A DNA stretch of 64,000 bases, from assembly GCA_035293805.1 (NCBI GenBank), contig DATGMD010000032.1, positions 16,120 to 80,119 of the forward strand, given 5' to 3'. The first letter of the stretch is position 1; every line of letters begins with the position of its first letter. The stretch is from JAJPHF01 sp035293805. GTDB taxonomy: Bacteria > Chloroflexota > UBA6077 > JAJPHF01. Shown one piece after another: positions 16,732 through 24,598 of the stretch. The notes below the pieces were generated by a model, which saw only the letters and a list, made by a program, of their open reading frames with translations, ran no database searches and was not told where the DNA came from. The position numbers were made by a program, and so were the translations under genes.

Positions 16732-17823
16732 ATGGCCCGCATCCTCGACCTGACGACGCACGCGGCGGTCTACGCCACACGGCTGCTCGCCGAGGCGGGC
16801 CACGACGTCATTCGTGTCGAGCCGCCCGATGGGGACGCGCTGCGGCGCCTGGAGCCGTTCCTCGGCGACGCGCCCGACCTGGAGCACGGCGCCTACCACC
16901 AGTTCTTCAACGCCGGCAAGCGGAGCTTCGCGCTCGACACGGCCTCGCCGGACGGCCGCCAGACGCTGCTGGCGCTCAGTCGCACCGCGGACGCGGTCGT
17001 CGCCACCCTGCCGCTGCCGGTGGAGGAGGCGCGGCTTCTGGAGGCGAACCCGGGGCTCGTCGTCACGACGATCGAGGAGGAGGACCCCGAGCTGTGCGCC
17101 TACGCGCGCTCGGGCCTGCTGTCCATCACCGGCCACCCGGACGTCGAGCCGGTGCTGCTCGGCGGGCACGCCGTCTACGCGGCGACCGGCCTATACGTCG
17201 CCGTCGCGACTGCCGCTGCCCTGTACGCGCGGGCGCTCAGCGGGCGGGGCCAGGTGGTGCGCGTGTCGGTGGAGCAGTGCCTGGAGTCGCTGATGGAGCA
17301 GGCGATGCTCGCCTACACCGCCCACGGCAGAGGGGCCGAGCGGCGCGGCCTGCGCGGCGCGGTGACGGCCGTCTCGGGCGCCTACTCCTGTGCCGACGGC
17401 TACTGGATGATTAGCGTGCCCGCCACGCCCGACGGCTGGGCGAGCTTCGTGGACTGGACGCAGGACCCCGCCCTCATGGCCGACCCATCGCTGGCCGACG
17501 AGGCCGAGCGGAGCGCGAAGCGCGATTTCATCCTAGACCGGCTGGAGGCGTGGGCATCGCGGCTCCCGAAGGACGAGCTAGTGACCGAGGCGCAGCGGCG
17601 CCACATCCCAGCCTCGCCGGTGGCGAGCCCGCTCGACCTGGTGCGCGACCCCCAGCTCATCGCGCGGGGCTTCCTGCGCGAGGTCGAGCACCCGCAGTTC
17701 GGCCGCCTGTACTATCCGGCGGGGGCGGTCGCGAGCGTGCGGGGCGCCTGCCCAGCCCCGGCGCCATCATTGGGGCAGCACAACGCCGAGATCCTGGCGG
17801 AGCTAGACGTGCAATCAGTGTAG
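16732..17823 (+). CDS. Class III CoA-transferase homologue lacking the catalytic Asp
   Basis: A 363-residue class III CoA-transferase, shorter than its neighbour at 14879. It keeps THAAVYATRLLAEAGHDVIRVEPPDGD, NAGKRSFALDTASPDGR and the C-terminal PQFGRLYYPAGAV...LGQHNAEIL. Where the active enzyme has D-x-x-G-G, this one reads GGHAVYAATGLYVAVATAAAL, with Tyr aligned to the catalytic Asp by my reading. It is therefore probably a non-catalytic partner subunit or uses another residue. The ATG starts one base after the stop of the hotdog gene, implying translational coupling. Co-occurrence with an intact paralogue in the same operon supports a heteromeric enzyme. Confidence 0.83.
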   Translation: MARILDLTTHAAVYATRLLAEAGHDVIRVEPPDGDALRRLEPFLGDAPDLEHGAYHQFFNAGKRSFALDTASPDGRQTLLALSRTADAVVATLPLPVEEARLLEANPGLVVTTIEEEDPELCAYARSGLLSITGHPDVEPVLLGGHAVYAATGLYVAVATAAALYARALSGRGQVVRVSVEQCLESLMEQAMLAYTAHGRGAERRGLRGAVTAVSGAYSCADGYWMISVPATPDGWASFVDWTQDPALMADPSLADEAERSAKRDFILDRLEAWASRLPKDELVTEAQRRHIPASPVASPLDLVRDPQLIARGFLREVEHPQFGRLYYPAGAVASVRGACPAPAPSLGQHNAEILAELDVQSV

Positions 17824-17837
17824 AACGGCATGGAGAG

Positions 17838-17879
17838 GTAGGGCGGGGTCTTGTACCCCGCCGTCCGGCGCTGGTCACC
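17838..17879 (-). repeat. Palindromic intergenic repeat, family A (minus orientation)
   Basis: A 42-base element starting GTAGGGCGGGGT and ending GGCGCTGGTCACC. It is the reverse complement of the elements at 43536, 51675 and 56496. It folds as a short GC-rich hairpin and lies in the only long gap (207 bases) within the CoA operon. Confidence 0.6.
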
Positions 17880-17893
17880 ACGAGGCGGCGGGG

Positions 17894-17921
17894 GTGTGGC
17901 GCGGAATACTGCAAGTGCCAC
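17894..17921 (+). repeat. Intergenic hairpin repeat, family C
   Basis: Starts GTGTGGCGCGGAATAC and ends GTGCCAC, forming a GTGGC/GCCAC stem. Two further copies lie at 53172-53199 and 53250-53277, over 35 kb away. Confidence 0.6.
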
Positions 17922-18030
17922 AGCCCCCGCCCTACCCCGGACCTGCGCACCAAGGTGCCGACCGGCTGCTGAGGTGCTCAAGCCTGGAGGACCCGACCCG
18001 GCCAGGCCCGGCGGGGGTGATGAGGACACA

Positions 18031-18486
18031 ATGGCCGACCAGCAGCTCTACTTCGACGACGTGCAGGTAGGCGACGCGATCCCGCGCACCGAGTACGGCC
18101 CGCTGACCATCGCGGACAGCGTGCGCTGGGCGGGCGTGCAGGAGAACTGGGGGCCGCTGCACTGGGACCGCGAGCACGTGCGGCAGCACAATGGCCTGCG
18201 CACCTTCATCGCCAGCGGCGACTACCGCCAGGCGCTGCTGGCGCGCTCGCTCACCGACTGGATCGGGCCGCGGGGGTGGCTGCGCACGTTCAGCGTGCGC
18301 TACACCGCCCCCACCTACGAGGGCGACCTGATGCGCTACGAGGGGCGCGTGGTCGAGAAGTCGGACGACCCGGACGCCCCCTGGATCGCCTGCGACCTGG
18401 AGGGCAGCAACCAGGATGACCAGCGCACGCTCACGGGCCGCTGCACCATCCTGCTGCCCCGGCGCGACCATGCCGCGAGCGTGTGA
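18031..18486 (+). CDS. MaoC-like hotdog hydratase subunit (HTD2-type)
   Basis: A 151-residue hotdog-fold protein. The active-site loop reads VQENWGPLHWDREHVRQHNGLRTFIASG: the catalytic His of the PLHWD motif is present but the Asp normally found in a GD-x-N context is replaced by an ENW sequence. The strand region SVRYTAPTYEGDLMRYEGRVVEK is standard. It is the probable partner of the subunit at 16182, which has the Asp but not the His. The pair would hydrate an enoyl-CoA thioester. The ATG has TGAGGA five bases upstream. The gene follows a 207-base repeat-filled gap. Confidence 0.85.
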   Translation: MADQQLYFDDVQVGDAIPRTEYGPLTIADSVRWAGVQENWGPLHWDREHVRQHNGLRTFIASGDYRQALLARSLTDWIGPRGWLRTFSVRYTAPTYEGDLMRYEGRVVEKSDDPDAPWIACDLEGSNQDDQRTLTGRCTILLPRRDHAASV

Positions 18487-18517
18487 GGCAGACGAGCAGC
18501 CGCAGAGGAGGCAGAGC

Positions 18518-19609
18518 ATGACAGTGGCTATCTCTCCGAACGGGCGCAGCACGTACGCGGGCGAGGCCCCGCCCACGCGGCTGCTGGTCGCCACGATTGA
18601 CGGCATCGCCGCGCTGGAGCGCGACGGCGCCGGCGGCGCGTGGCGGCGCGGCGCGACGGCGCTCGGCGGGCTGCACATCAGCTCGATCCTGGTGGAGCCC
18701 GTGCGCGGCGGCATCTTCGCGGGCGTCCACGGCAGCGGCCTGTACCGCAGCCTGGACGGCGGCACGACGTGGGAGGAGAAGACACGGGGGCTCACGGACA
18801 CGCACGTCTTCACGGTGGCCGCCGTCGAGCGGGACGGCGAGGTCGTGCTCTACGCGGGCACCGAGCCGGTGCACCTCTTCCGCAGCACCGATTACGGCGA
18901 CACCTGGGAGGAGCTGCCGGCCCTGCCGCAGATGCGCCAGGACTGCTGGACTTTCCCCGCGCCGCCGCACGCCGCCCACACAAAGCACATCACCTTCCAT
19001 CCCGCGGACCCCGACACGCTGTTCGTGAGCGTGGAGCAAGGGGGGCTGTTCAAGAGCACAGACGGCGGCCAGAGCTGGCTGGAGCTAGAGTCGTACGCGA
19101 AGCCGACCGACCGCGCGTACAAGGACGTGCACCGCTGCCTGCTGCGCCCCTCCGACCCCACGGTGATGTACATCACCGGCGGCATGGGCTTTTACCGCAG
19201 CCCGGACGGCGGGGCAACCTGGGAGCAGCTCACCGACCGCACCTACCGCATCGCGTATCCCGACGCGCTGCTGTTCTCGCCCGAGGACGACTCGGTGCTG
19301 TTCATGGCCGGCTCGGCGGGCTCGCCCGGCCGCTGGCCGCAGACGCACGACGCCGACGCGGCCATCATGCGCAGCCGCGACGGCGGCCGCACCTTCGAAG
19401 AGCTGACCGACGGCCTGCCCGAGCACCTGCGCGGGAACGTCGAGGCGATGAGCCTGTACCGCTGGCCGGACGGCTTCGCGCTCTTCGCCGCGACCACCGA
19501 CGGCGACGTGTTCGCGTCCGAGACCGGCGGCGATACCTGGGCCCAGATCGCCTCCGGCCTGGCCCCCATCTCGAAGGTCGGCCACTACCGCAACCTGATG
19601 GCGGTCTGA
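18518..19609 (+). CDS. BNR/sortilin-like beta-propeller protein
   Basis: A 363-residue protein built of repeated Asp-box/BNR units: LYRSLDGGTTWEEKT, LFRSTDYGDTWEELP, LFKSTDGGQSWLELE, FYRSPDGGATWEQLT, IMRSRDGGRTFEELT and VFASETGGDTWAQIA, spaced 45-60 residues apart. This is a seven-bladed propeller like sortilin/Ycf48/exo-sialidase folds. No signal peptide is visible, so it is probably cytosolic. The ATG follows GAGGAG and its stop overlaps the start of the thiolase-like gene (TGATG). A diverged paralogue lies on the other strand at 22318. The role of a propeller inside a CoA-catabolic operon is unknown. Confidence 0.85.
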   Translation: MTVAISPNGRSTYAGEAPPTRLLVATIDGIAALERDGAGGAWRRGATALGGLHISSILVEPVRGGIFAGVHGSGLYRSLDGGTTWEEKTRGLTDTHVFTVAAVERDGEVVLYAGTEPVHLFRSTDYGDTWEELPALPQMRQDCWTFPAPPHAAHTKHITFHPADPDTLFVSVEQGGLFKSTDGGQSWLELESYAKPTDRAYKDVHRCLLRPSDPTVMYITGGMGFYRSPDGGATWEQLTDRTYRIAYPDALLFSPEDDSVLFMAGSAGSPGRWPQTHDADAAIMRSRDGGRTFEELTDGLPEHLRGNVEAMSLYRWPDGFALFAATTDGDVFASETGGDTWAQIASGLAPISKVGHYRNLMAV

Positions 19610-20778
19610 TGCTGGCGAAGGACCAGGCCGCGATCGTGGGGATCGGCTGGACCGCGTTCTCGCGGGACTCGGGCGCCTCGGCGATGACGCTCGCGGCGGA
19701 GGCCAGCTTCAAGGCCATCGAGGATGCGGGCCTCGCGCCGCGCGACATTGATGGCGTGACGTCCTGGTTTCATGGGCACGCGGACGGCGTCCATCCGCGC
19801 GAGCTAGGCTTGGCGATGAACCTCGATTGCCCGTTCGAGCTGTACGTGGACTCGGGCGGCCACTGGCTGTGCGGCGCCGTGCTCGCCGCGGCCTCGCTCG
19901 TCGTCTCGGGCGTGTGCAGGCATGTACTGCTCTACGCCGCGCGCAATCGCTACAGCGAGGGGCGCGCCCGGCGTCCCGCCCGCGACAGTGTCGCCGCCGG
20001 GCCCGACCAGTTCCGCCTCCCCTTCGGCGAGCACCTGGCGGCCACGACGTTCGCGCTGCCGGCCACGGCCCACATGGCGCGCTTCGGCACGACGACGCTC
20101 GACTTCGCGCACCTGGCCGTCACCCAGCGCAAGCACGCCACGCTGAACCAGAAGGCGCAGATGCGCAAGCCGATCACGGTCGAGGACCACCAGACCTCGC
20201 GCTGGATCTCGTATCCGTATCGGCTGCTGGACTGCTGCCAGCAGACGGACGGCGGCGTGGCGATCGTGGTCACCTCCGCCGAGCGCGCTCGCGACCTGCG
20301 CCACGCGCCGGTGTACCTCATGGCCGGCGTCGCCGGCGAAGGGGACACGCGCGCGCTGTGGGAGACGAACGGCGTCAATCTCGCGCCGCGGCTGTACGGG
20401 GCCGCGGGCATCACGCCGCGCGACGTGAGCTTCGCCGAGCTGTACGATCCGTTCACCGGCATGTGCCTGCTCCACATGGAGGACTTCGGCCTGGTGCCGA
20501 AGGGCGAGGTGGGCACCTGGGTGACGGCGGGGAAGAACGGGCTCGACGGCGAGACGCCCGTCAACACGCATGGCGGCCTGCTCAGCGAGGGGCACCTGCT
20601 GGGGCTGAACCACGTGGTGGAGGCGGTGCAGCAGCTTCGGCCCGAGGGGGTGCGCGACGACCTCTGCGACGGGCCGCACACTTACGACCGCGCGACCTGC
20701 CGCCAGGTGCGGGACCCGGAAATCGCCCTGCTCTGCGGCGAGGGCGGCAGCAGCGCCATGCTCCTGCGGCGGGGCTGA
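19609..20778 (+). CDS. Thiolase-like lipid-transfer/aldolase family protein without the nucleophilic Cys
   Basis: A 389-residue thiolase-fold protein. N-terminal AAIVGIGWTAFSRDSG and ASFKAIEDAGLAPRDIDGV, and C-terminal VNTHGGLLSEGHLLGLNHVVEAVQQLR and LLCGEGGSSAML are typical of the SCP2-thiolase/Ltp subgroup. The segment GGHWLCGAVLAAASLVVSG aligns with the thiolase nucleophile region but the Cys is displaced four residues, so the usual nucleophile position is Gly. Close families (Ltp2-like) catalyse retro-aldol cleavage of 3-hydroxy-acyl-CoA and need a DUF35 partner, which is exactly the next gene (20784). Its start overlaps the BNR stop. Confidence 0.85.
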   Translation: MLAKDQAAIVGIGWTAFSRDSGASAMTLAAEASFKAIEDAGLAPRDIDGVTSWFHGHADGVHPRELGLAMNLDCPFELYVDSGGHWLCGAVLAAASLVVSGVCRHVLLYAARNRYSEGRARRPARDSVAAGPDQFRLPFGEHLAATTFALPATAHMARFGTTTLDFAHLAVTQRKHATLNQKAQMRKPITVEDHQTSRWISYPYRLLDCCQQTDGGVAIVVTSAERARDLRHAPVYLMAGVAGEGDTRALWETNGVNLAPRLYGAAGITPRDVSFAELYDPFTGMCLLHMEDFGLVPKGEVGTWVTAGKNGLDGETPVNTHGGLLSEGHLLGLNHVVEAVQQLRPEGVRDDLCDGPHTYDRATCRQVRDPEIALLCGEGGSSAMLLRRG

Positions 20779-20783
20779 GGGTC

Positions 20784-21236
20784 ATGAGTGAGCCGGCAAT
20801 GCCTGAGGCGACGAACAGGCTCGGGAAGCCCGCGCCCGTCCCGGACCCGGACACGCGACCGTTCTGGGACGCCTGCCGCGAGCGCGAGCTGCGGGCGCAG
20901 CGCTGCACGCGCTGCGGGCGCTTTCGCTGGCCGCCACAGGGCTTCTGCCCGGCCTGCTACGCCTGGGAGCACGACTGGGTGCGCCTTTCCGGCCGCGGCA
21001 CGGTGACCGCCTTCTCGGTCGTGCACCACTCGACGGCGCCGGCGTTCAAGGACGAGCTGCCCTACGTGGTGGCGCTCATCGCTCTCGACGGGACCGGCGA
21101 CCGCGTGACGATCACGAGCAACGTCGTCGGCTGCCCCTGGGAAGCGGTCGCGGTCGGGATGCCCGTGGAGGTGGTGTTCACCGCCATCTCGACGGAGGCG
21201 ATGCTGCCCCAGTTTCGGCCCGCGGCGCAGGGGTGA
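20784..21236 (+). CDS. DUF35 OB-fold/zinc-ribbon acyl-CoA-associated protein
   Basis: A 150-residue protein. An N-terminal helix (PFWDACRERELRAQRC) leads to a rubredoxin-like zinc ribbon, C-x2-C (CTRC, residues about 40-43) and C-x2-C (CPAC, about 55-58). An OB-fold follows (GTVTAFSVVHHSTAPAF, PYVVALIALDGTGDRVTITSNVVG, GMPVEVVF). DUF35 proteins are obligate partners of thiolase-like enzymes, including the ChsH2 domain that supports Ltp2 aldolase. It starts five bases after the thiolase-like gene stop with TGAGG upstream, supporting a complex with it. Confidence 0.9.
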   Translation: MSEPAMPEATNRLGKPAPVPDPDTRPFWDACRERELRAQRCTRCGRFRWPPQGFCPACYAWEHDWVRLSGRGTVTAFSVVHHSTAPAFKDELPYVVALIALDGTGDRVTITSNVVGCPWEAVAVGMPVEVVFTAISTEAMLPQFRPAAQG

Positions 21237-21261
21237 CTTCATCTAAAGCAGGCGGCCTGAG

Positions 21262-21289
21262 TTGTTGTGAAGGTTGGGCTTCACAACAA
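21262..21289 (+). promoter_or_regulatory. Leader hairpin upstream of the MBL hydrolase gene
   Basis: Perfect 11-base arms TTGTTGTGAAG (21262-21272) and CTTCACAACAA (21279-21289) around the loop GTTGGG; a G-U pair (21261 with 21290) could extend it. It shares GTTGTG/CACAAC with the hairpins at 5480 and 9204 and lies 38 bases before the chosen ATG. Confidence 0.6.
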
Positions 21290-21327
21290 TCCGTTCCATG
21301 CGCTTAGAGCAGGACAGGACTGAGAGC

Positions 21328-22308
21328 ATGCAGGTGACTCGCAGCGTGCGCGCCGTGCAGGTGCCGGACACGAACCCGATGCACCCGCAGTACACCACGA
21401 TCTACCTGGTCGGGCGGGGCCAGACGCTCACCATCGATTCCGGCGAGGACGTGGACCGCTACCGCTGGATGCTGCGCGGCTATCTGGCCGCCGTCGAGCA
21501 CGCCGAGATCGGCATTAGCTGCGTCACCCATCACCACGCCGACCACAGCGCGAACCTGCGCTGGCTGCGGGACGAGTTCGGCGCCGACGTGCGCGTGCTC
21601 GAGCAGGGCATCCCTCTCCTGCGCGACCGTCTGCCCGAGAGCGGCGTGCAGGTCATCGCCGACGGCGCGGTGTTCGGGCCGAGCGACGACGTGCGCCTGC
21701 AGGCGATCCACACGCCGGGCCACAGCGCCGACTCGGTCTGCTACTACCTCGAGGAAGAGGGCGTGCTGTTCACCGGCGACACGATCCTCGGCGCCAGCTC
21801 GACGACGATCAACGACCTCGGCGCCTACCTCACGAGCCTGGCGCAGCTACGCGACCTCCCGAACCTCCGCATCATGTGCCCCGGCCACGGCCCAGTGATC
21901 GAGGATCCCATCGCGTACATCGACGCCTACATTAGCGGCCGCCACGCGCGCGAGCGGCAGATCCTCGACGCCCTGGCCGCGCAGCCCGAGATGACCACCT
22001 GGGAGATCATGGAGCTGATCTACGCGGACCTGAACCTCGTCCCGCGGCTCCAGCGCGCCGCCGACCGCCAGGTCGCGACCCACCTGCGCAAGCTGGAGAA
22101 GGAGGGCCGCATCAAAGTGTATCCCGGCCGGCCGCGCGAGAAGACCGCCGAGGAGCTGGCGCGCGACGAGGAAGAGGAACACGAGCGGCTGGAGGTCATC
22201 CGCCGCGCCGACGAGTACCGGGAGCAGGCCCGCCGCCGCGCGCTCTTCCAGCAGGAGAACCCCTGGCAGGAGGAGTGGGAAGTCCCGCCGCGCTACGCGC
22301 TGATCTGA
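21328..22308 (+). CDS. Metallo-beta-lactamase-fold hydrolase with C-terminal winged helix (LACTB2-like)
   Basis: A 326-residue MBL-fold enzyme. The zinc site THHHADH (about residues 71-77) is the HxHxDH motif; a further His lies in HTPGHSADSVCYY, Asp in FTGDTILG and His in MCPGHGPVIED. Residues about 215-265 form the winged helix seen in LACTB2-type proteins (RERQILDALAAQPEMTTWEIMELIY). A charged C-terminal tail follows. Likely substrates are thioesters, lactones or RNA; in this operon a thioesterase or lactonase role fits best, but that is inference. Start 21328 is preferred to ATG 21298 and TTG 21274 because the latter lie in or against the hairpin. No strong ribosome site is visible. Confidence 0.85.
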   Translation: MQVTRSVRAVQVPDTNPMHPQYTTIYLVGRGQTLTIDSGEDVDRYRWMLRGYLAAVEHAEIGISCVTHHHADHSANLRWLRDEFGADVRVLEQGIPLLRDRLPESGVQVIADGAVFGPSDDVRLQAIHTPGHSADSVCYYLEEEGVLFTGDTILGASSTTINDLGAYLTSLAQLRDLPNLRIMCPGHGPVIEDPIAYIDAYISGRHARERQILDALAAQPEMTTWEIMELIYADLNLVPRLQRAADRQVATHLRKLEKEGRIKVYPGRPREKTAEELARDEEEEHERLEVIRRADEYREQARRRALFQQENPWQEEWEVPPRYALI

Positions 22309-22317
22309 GCGCTGCGC

Positions 22318-23469
22318 CTACTCCGCCGCGGCGTAGACGTGCTCCACCGCCGACAGGTCCGCGCGCAGCGTCTGCCAGCTCGCGCCGCCGTCGCGGGAGG
22401 CCAACACGGCGCCGCCACCCCGCGGCATCGGCGATGGCACACCCGACGACTCGCCCAGGCCGGCGAACAGCCCGTTCGGGGCGCGCGGATCGACGCACAG
22501 TGCCCAGATCATCGGCGTCATCTCCTCGGGCAACCCGTGGCCAGCGCCGATCCGCTGCCAGGACTCGCCGCCGTCCGCGCTGCGGTAGAGCGCGGCCCGC
22601 GAGCCGATCTGGCTGCGATCCCAGGCTCCCCGCGCCTGGAGGGACGGCCAGAAGCCGGGCGAGCCCTCAGCCGTGGCGATCACGACGACGGGCTCCCCGC
22701 CGTTGGCCGGCGGCAGCACCACCATGTCGTGGAAGTAGTCGCGGTCGCAGCCGTGCTGGGCCCGCGTCCACCCCCTGGCGGGATCGTCCGTCGTGTACAG
22801 GCCGCGCGCCGAAGTGACGAGATAGCGGTCGAAGCGGTGCGGCAGGCTCGTGACCACGTGGATGTCCAGGTAGTCGATGCCCGCGCTCACGTCTTCCCAG
22901 GTCTGGCCGCGGTCGGTGCTGCGCGCGACGCCGCCGTGCTCGATCGCCAGGAACAGCAGGTTCGGATCGTCGGGATGGATGAACGTGTTGAGGACGTGGC
23001 CCTGGTGCGGTGGCACCGGGAACCACCAGTCCTGCCGGCGATGGCGGAAGGCCGGCTGGTGGCTGCTTGCCATATCGACGGGCGCCGTCTCGCCCAGCCG
23101 CGCGTGCGTTTCCTCCGGCAAGCGCTGCAGCGAGACTAGCTCCTCCCAGGTGCTGCCCCCGTCCTCGCTCCGATACAGGTGGACCGGATCGGTCCCGGCG
23201 TAGACGACACGGTCGTCCGTGGGGTCGATGTTGACCGAGCGAAAGTCGCCGTCCAGCACCTTGCGCCAGTACGAGCCGGCATCGTCCGTGCGGTAGAGTC
23301 CGTCGCGCAGCCCGACAAAGACGCGCTCCGGCTGCTCGCGGCAGCCGCCCAGCGCCTGCACGACCACGCCGCCGAACGCTTCCGCCGCCAGCTCGCAGTG
23401 CCCGCCGCGGACCTTCAGCACCTGCAGGCCATCGTACGTCCCGGCATAGACCCGCGCTCCGTCAGCCAT
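22318..23469 (-). CDS. BNR/sortilin-like beta-propeller protein, second copy
   Basis: A 383-residue paralogue of the protein at 18518, on the opposite strand and convergent with the MBL gene. Repeats read LYRTDDAGSYWRKV, LYRSEDGGSTWEELV, VARSTDRGQTWEDVS, LYTTDDPARGWTRA, LYRSADGGESWQRIG and VLASRDGGASWQTLR. Both copies also share a TDPVHLYRSEDGG / TEPVHLFRSTDYG blade and a WWFPVPPHQGHVLNTFIHPDDP / WTFPAPPHAAHTKHITFHPADP region, so they are true paralogues rather than independent propellers. No signal peptide. The start overlaps the end of a truncated flavin-enzyme fragment. Confidence 0.85.
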   Translation of the reverse strand: MADGARVYAGTYDGLQVLKVRGGHCELAAEAFGGVVVQALGGCREQPERVFVGLRDGLYRTDDAGSYWRKVLDGDFRSVNIDPTDDRVVYAGTDPVHLYRSEDGGSTWEELVSLQRLPEETHARLGETAPVDMASSHQPAFRHRRQDWWFPVPPHQGHVLNTFIHPDDPNLLFLAIEHGGVARSTDRGQTWEDVSAGIDYLDIHVVTSLPHRFDRYLVTSARGLYTTDDPARGWTRAQHGCDRDYFHDMVVLPPANGGEPVVVIATAEGSPGFWPSLQARGAWDRSQIGSRAALYRSADGGESWQRIGAGHGLPEEMTPMIWALCVDPRAPNGLFAGLGESSGVPSPMPRGGGAVLASRDGGASWQTLRADLSAVEHVYAAAE

Positions 23470-23674
23470 GAGCCCTACCTCCCGTCTCGCCCCTCGTCCC
23501 GGCGCGCCAGCGGGCCTCGTCCTCGACGCCCGTCTCGATCACGTGCGTTGGCTTGATCCGCAAGATGACGCGCCTCTCGCCCGCTCGTAGCGCGTACCGC
23601 TCACGCCCCGTGTACTTCTTCGTCAGCCGGTTGACGTGGTCGTTGGCGCCCTGACCGGGGCCGCGCGGAGCGCG
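23462..23674 (-). pseudogene. C-terminal remnant of a PPOX-class (Rv1155-like) F420/FMN oxidoreductase
   Basis: Between the VOC stop (23675) and the BNR start, the minus strand reads in frame RAPRGPGQGANDHVNRLT then KKYTGRERYALRAGERRVIL and RIKPTHVIETG, ending in a stop at 23462. This matches the last 55-60 residues of pyridoxamine-oxidase-like F420 enzymes (typically GADAHIDRLAKKYLG...RVxIRIRPERV). The N-terminal two thirds and start codon are absent. It follows the VOC stop codon in the same frame, so the upstream part of the gene was deleted or replaced. Confidence 0.6.
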
Positions 23675-24598
23675 CTACGGCGCCACGCGGGCGCCGGCCG
23701 AGGCCAGGTCGGGCCGGGGCGCGAACGCCTCGCCCCGTGGCACGCGCCGGTGACCCCACACGTCGCCCCGGTCGTAGCTGGTCACTTCCCACGTCGCGTC
23801 GTCGATCTCGCGCGCGCCCCAGCCACACTCCAGCGCGAAGCCCGAGGGCGTCTCCACGTAGAACGACACCATGTGGTCGTTCGAGTGCTTGCCGAGCGTG
23901 ATCGTCAGCGGGATGCCCGCGTTCTGGCACAGGTCGAGAGCGATCCCCACGTCGTCCAGGTTCTGCATCTCCAACATCAGGTGGCGCAGGCGCTTGGTCG
24001 TCGGCAGCGCGCCCCGCACCGCGATGCCGATCGAGTGGTGGCGGGGATTGCAGTGGAAGAATGCCACCGGGCCCGAGCCATAATCGCTGAGGCGCAGGCC
24101 CAGCACGTCCAGGTAGAAGCGCTCCGTCGCGTCGCGGTCGTCCACCATCAGCACGACGTGGCCCACGCCGAGCGGCCCCGCCTTGAAGCCGTGCATGGGG
24201 CGCCCCGGCACGAAGGGCGCGCTGGTCATCACGACCGGGCCGTAGAACAGCTCGAACGGGTGCCCGCTCGGGTCGCGGAAGCGGATGAGCCGCCGCACCT
24301 TGCGCACGGCCCGCTCCGCCTCGCTGCCCTCCGTGACCGCCACGCCCGCGGCCTCCAGACGCGCGACGATCTCGTCCAGCGCCCGCGGCGTGTTGACCTG
24401 CCAGCCAAGGTAAGTCAGGTCGTCCTCGGCGGATGGGTGCAGGATCAGGCGGTGGTAGTAGTCGTCCATGCGCAGGTGCAGCGTGCCGTCGGCGGCTCGG
24501 TCGCTCACTTGCAGCCCCAGGATGCGCGTGGCGAACTCCTCCCAGCGGGCCAGGTCGCTCGCGCCCACGCCCACGTAGCCAAGCTGCACGATTCCCAT
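23675..24598 (-). CDS. Extradiol-dioxygenase-type VOC protein (two-domain, BphC-like)
   Basis: A 307-residue two-domain VOC protein of the type I extradiol dioxygenase size class. Domain 1 (about 5-125) includes VQLGYVGVGASDLARWEEFATRILGLQV and RFRDPSGHPFELFYGP. Domain 2 (about 140-270) carries the likely Fe(II) ligands: His in LGVGHVVLMVDD, His in TTKRLRHLMLEM and Glu in GFALECGWG, with HSNDHMVSFYVETPSG between. It probably cleaves a catechol-like ring, though some relatives are inactive. ATG 24598 overlaps the stop of an upstream truncated LLM gene (TGATG), so it was once coupled to it. Confidence 0.82.
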   Translation of the reverse strand: MGIVQLGYVGVGASDLARWEEFATRILGLQVSDRAADGTLHLRMDDYYHRLILHPSAEDDLTYLGWQVNTPRALDEIVARLEAAGVAVTEGSEAERAVRKVRRLIRFRDPSGHPFELFYGPVVMTSAPFVPGRPMHGFKAGPLGVGHVVLMVDDRDATERFYLDVLGLRLSDYGSGPVAFFHCNPRHHSIGIAVRGALPTTKRLRHLMLEMQNLDDVGIALDLCQNAGIPLTITLGKHSNDHMVSFYVETPSGFALECGWGAREIDDATWEVTSYDRGDVWGHRRVPRGEAFAPRPDLASAGARVAP

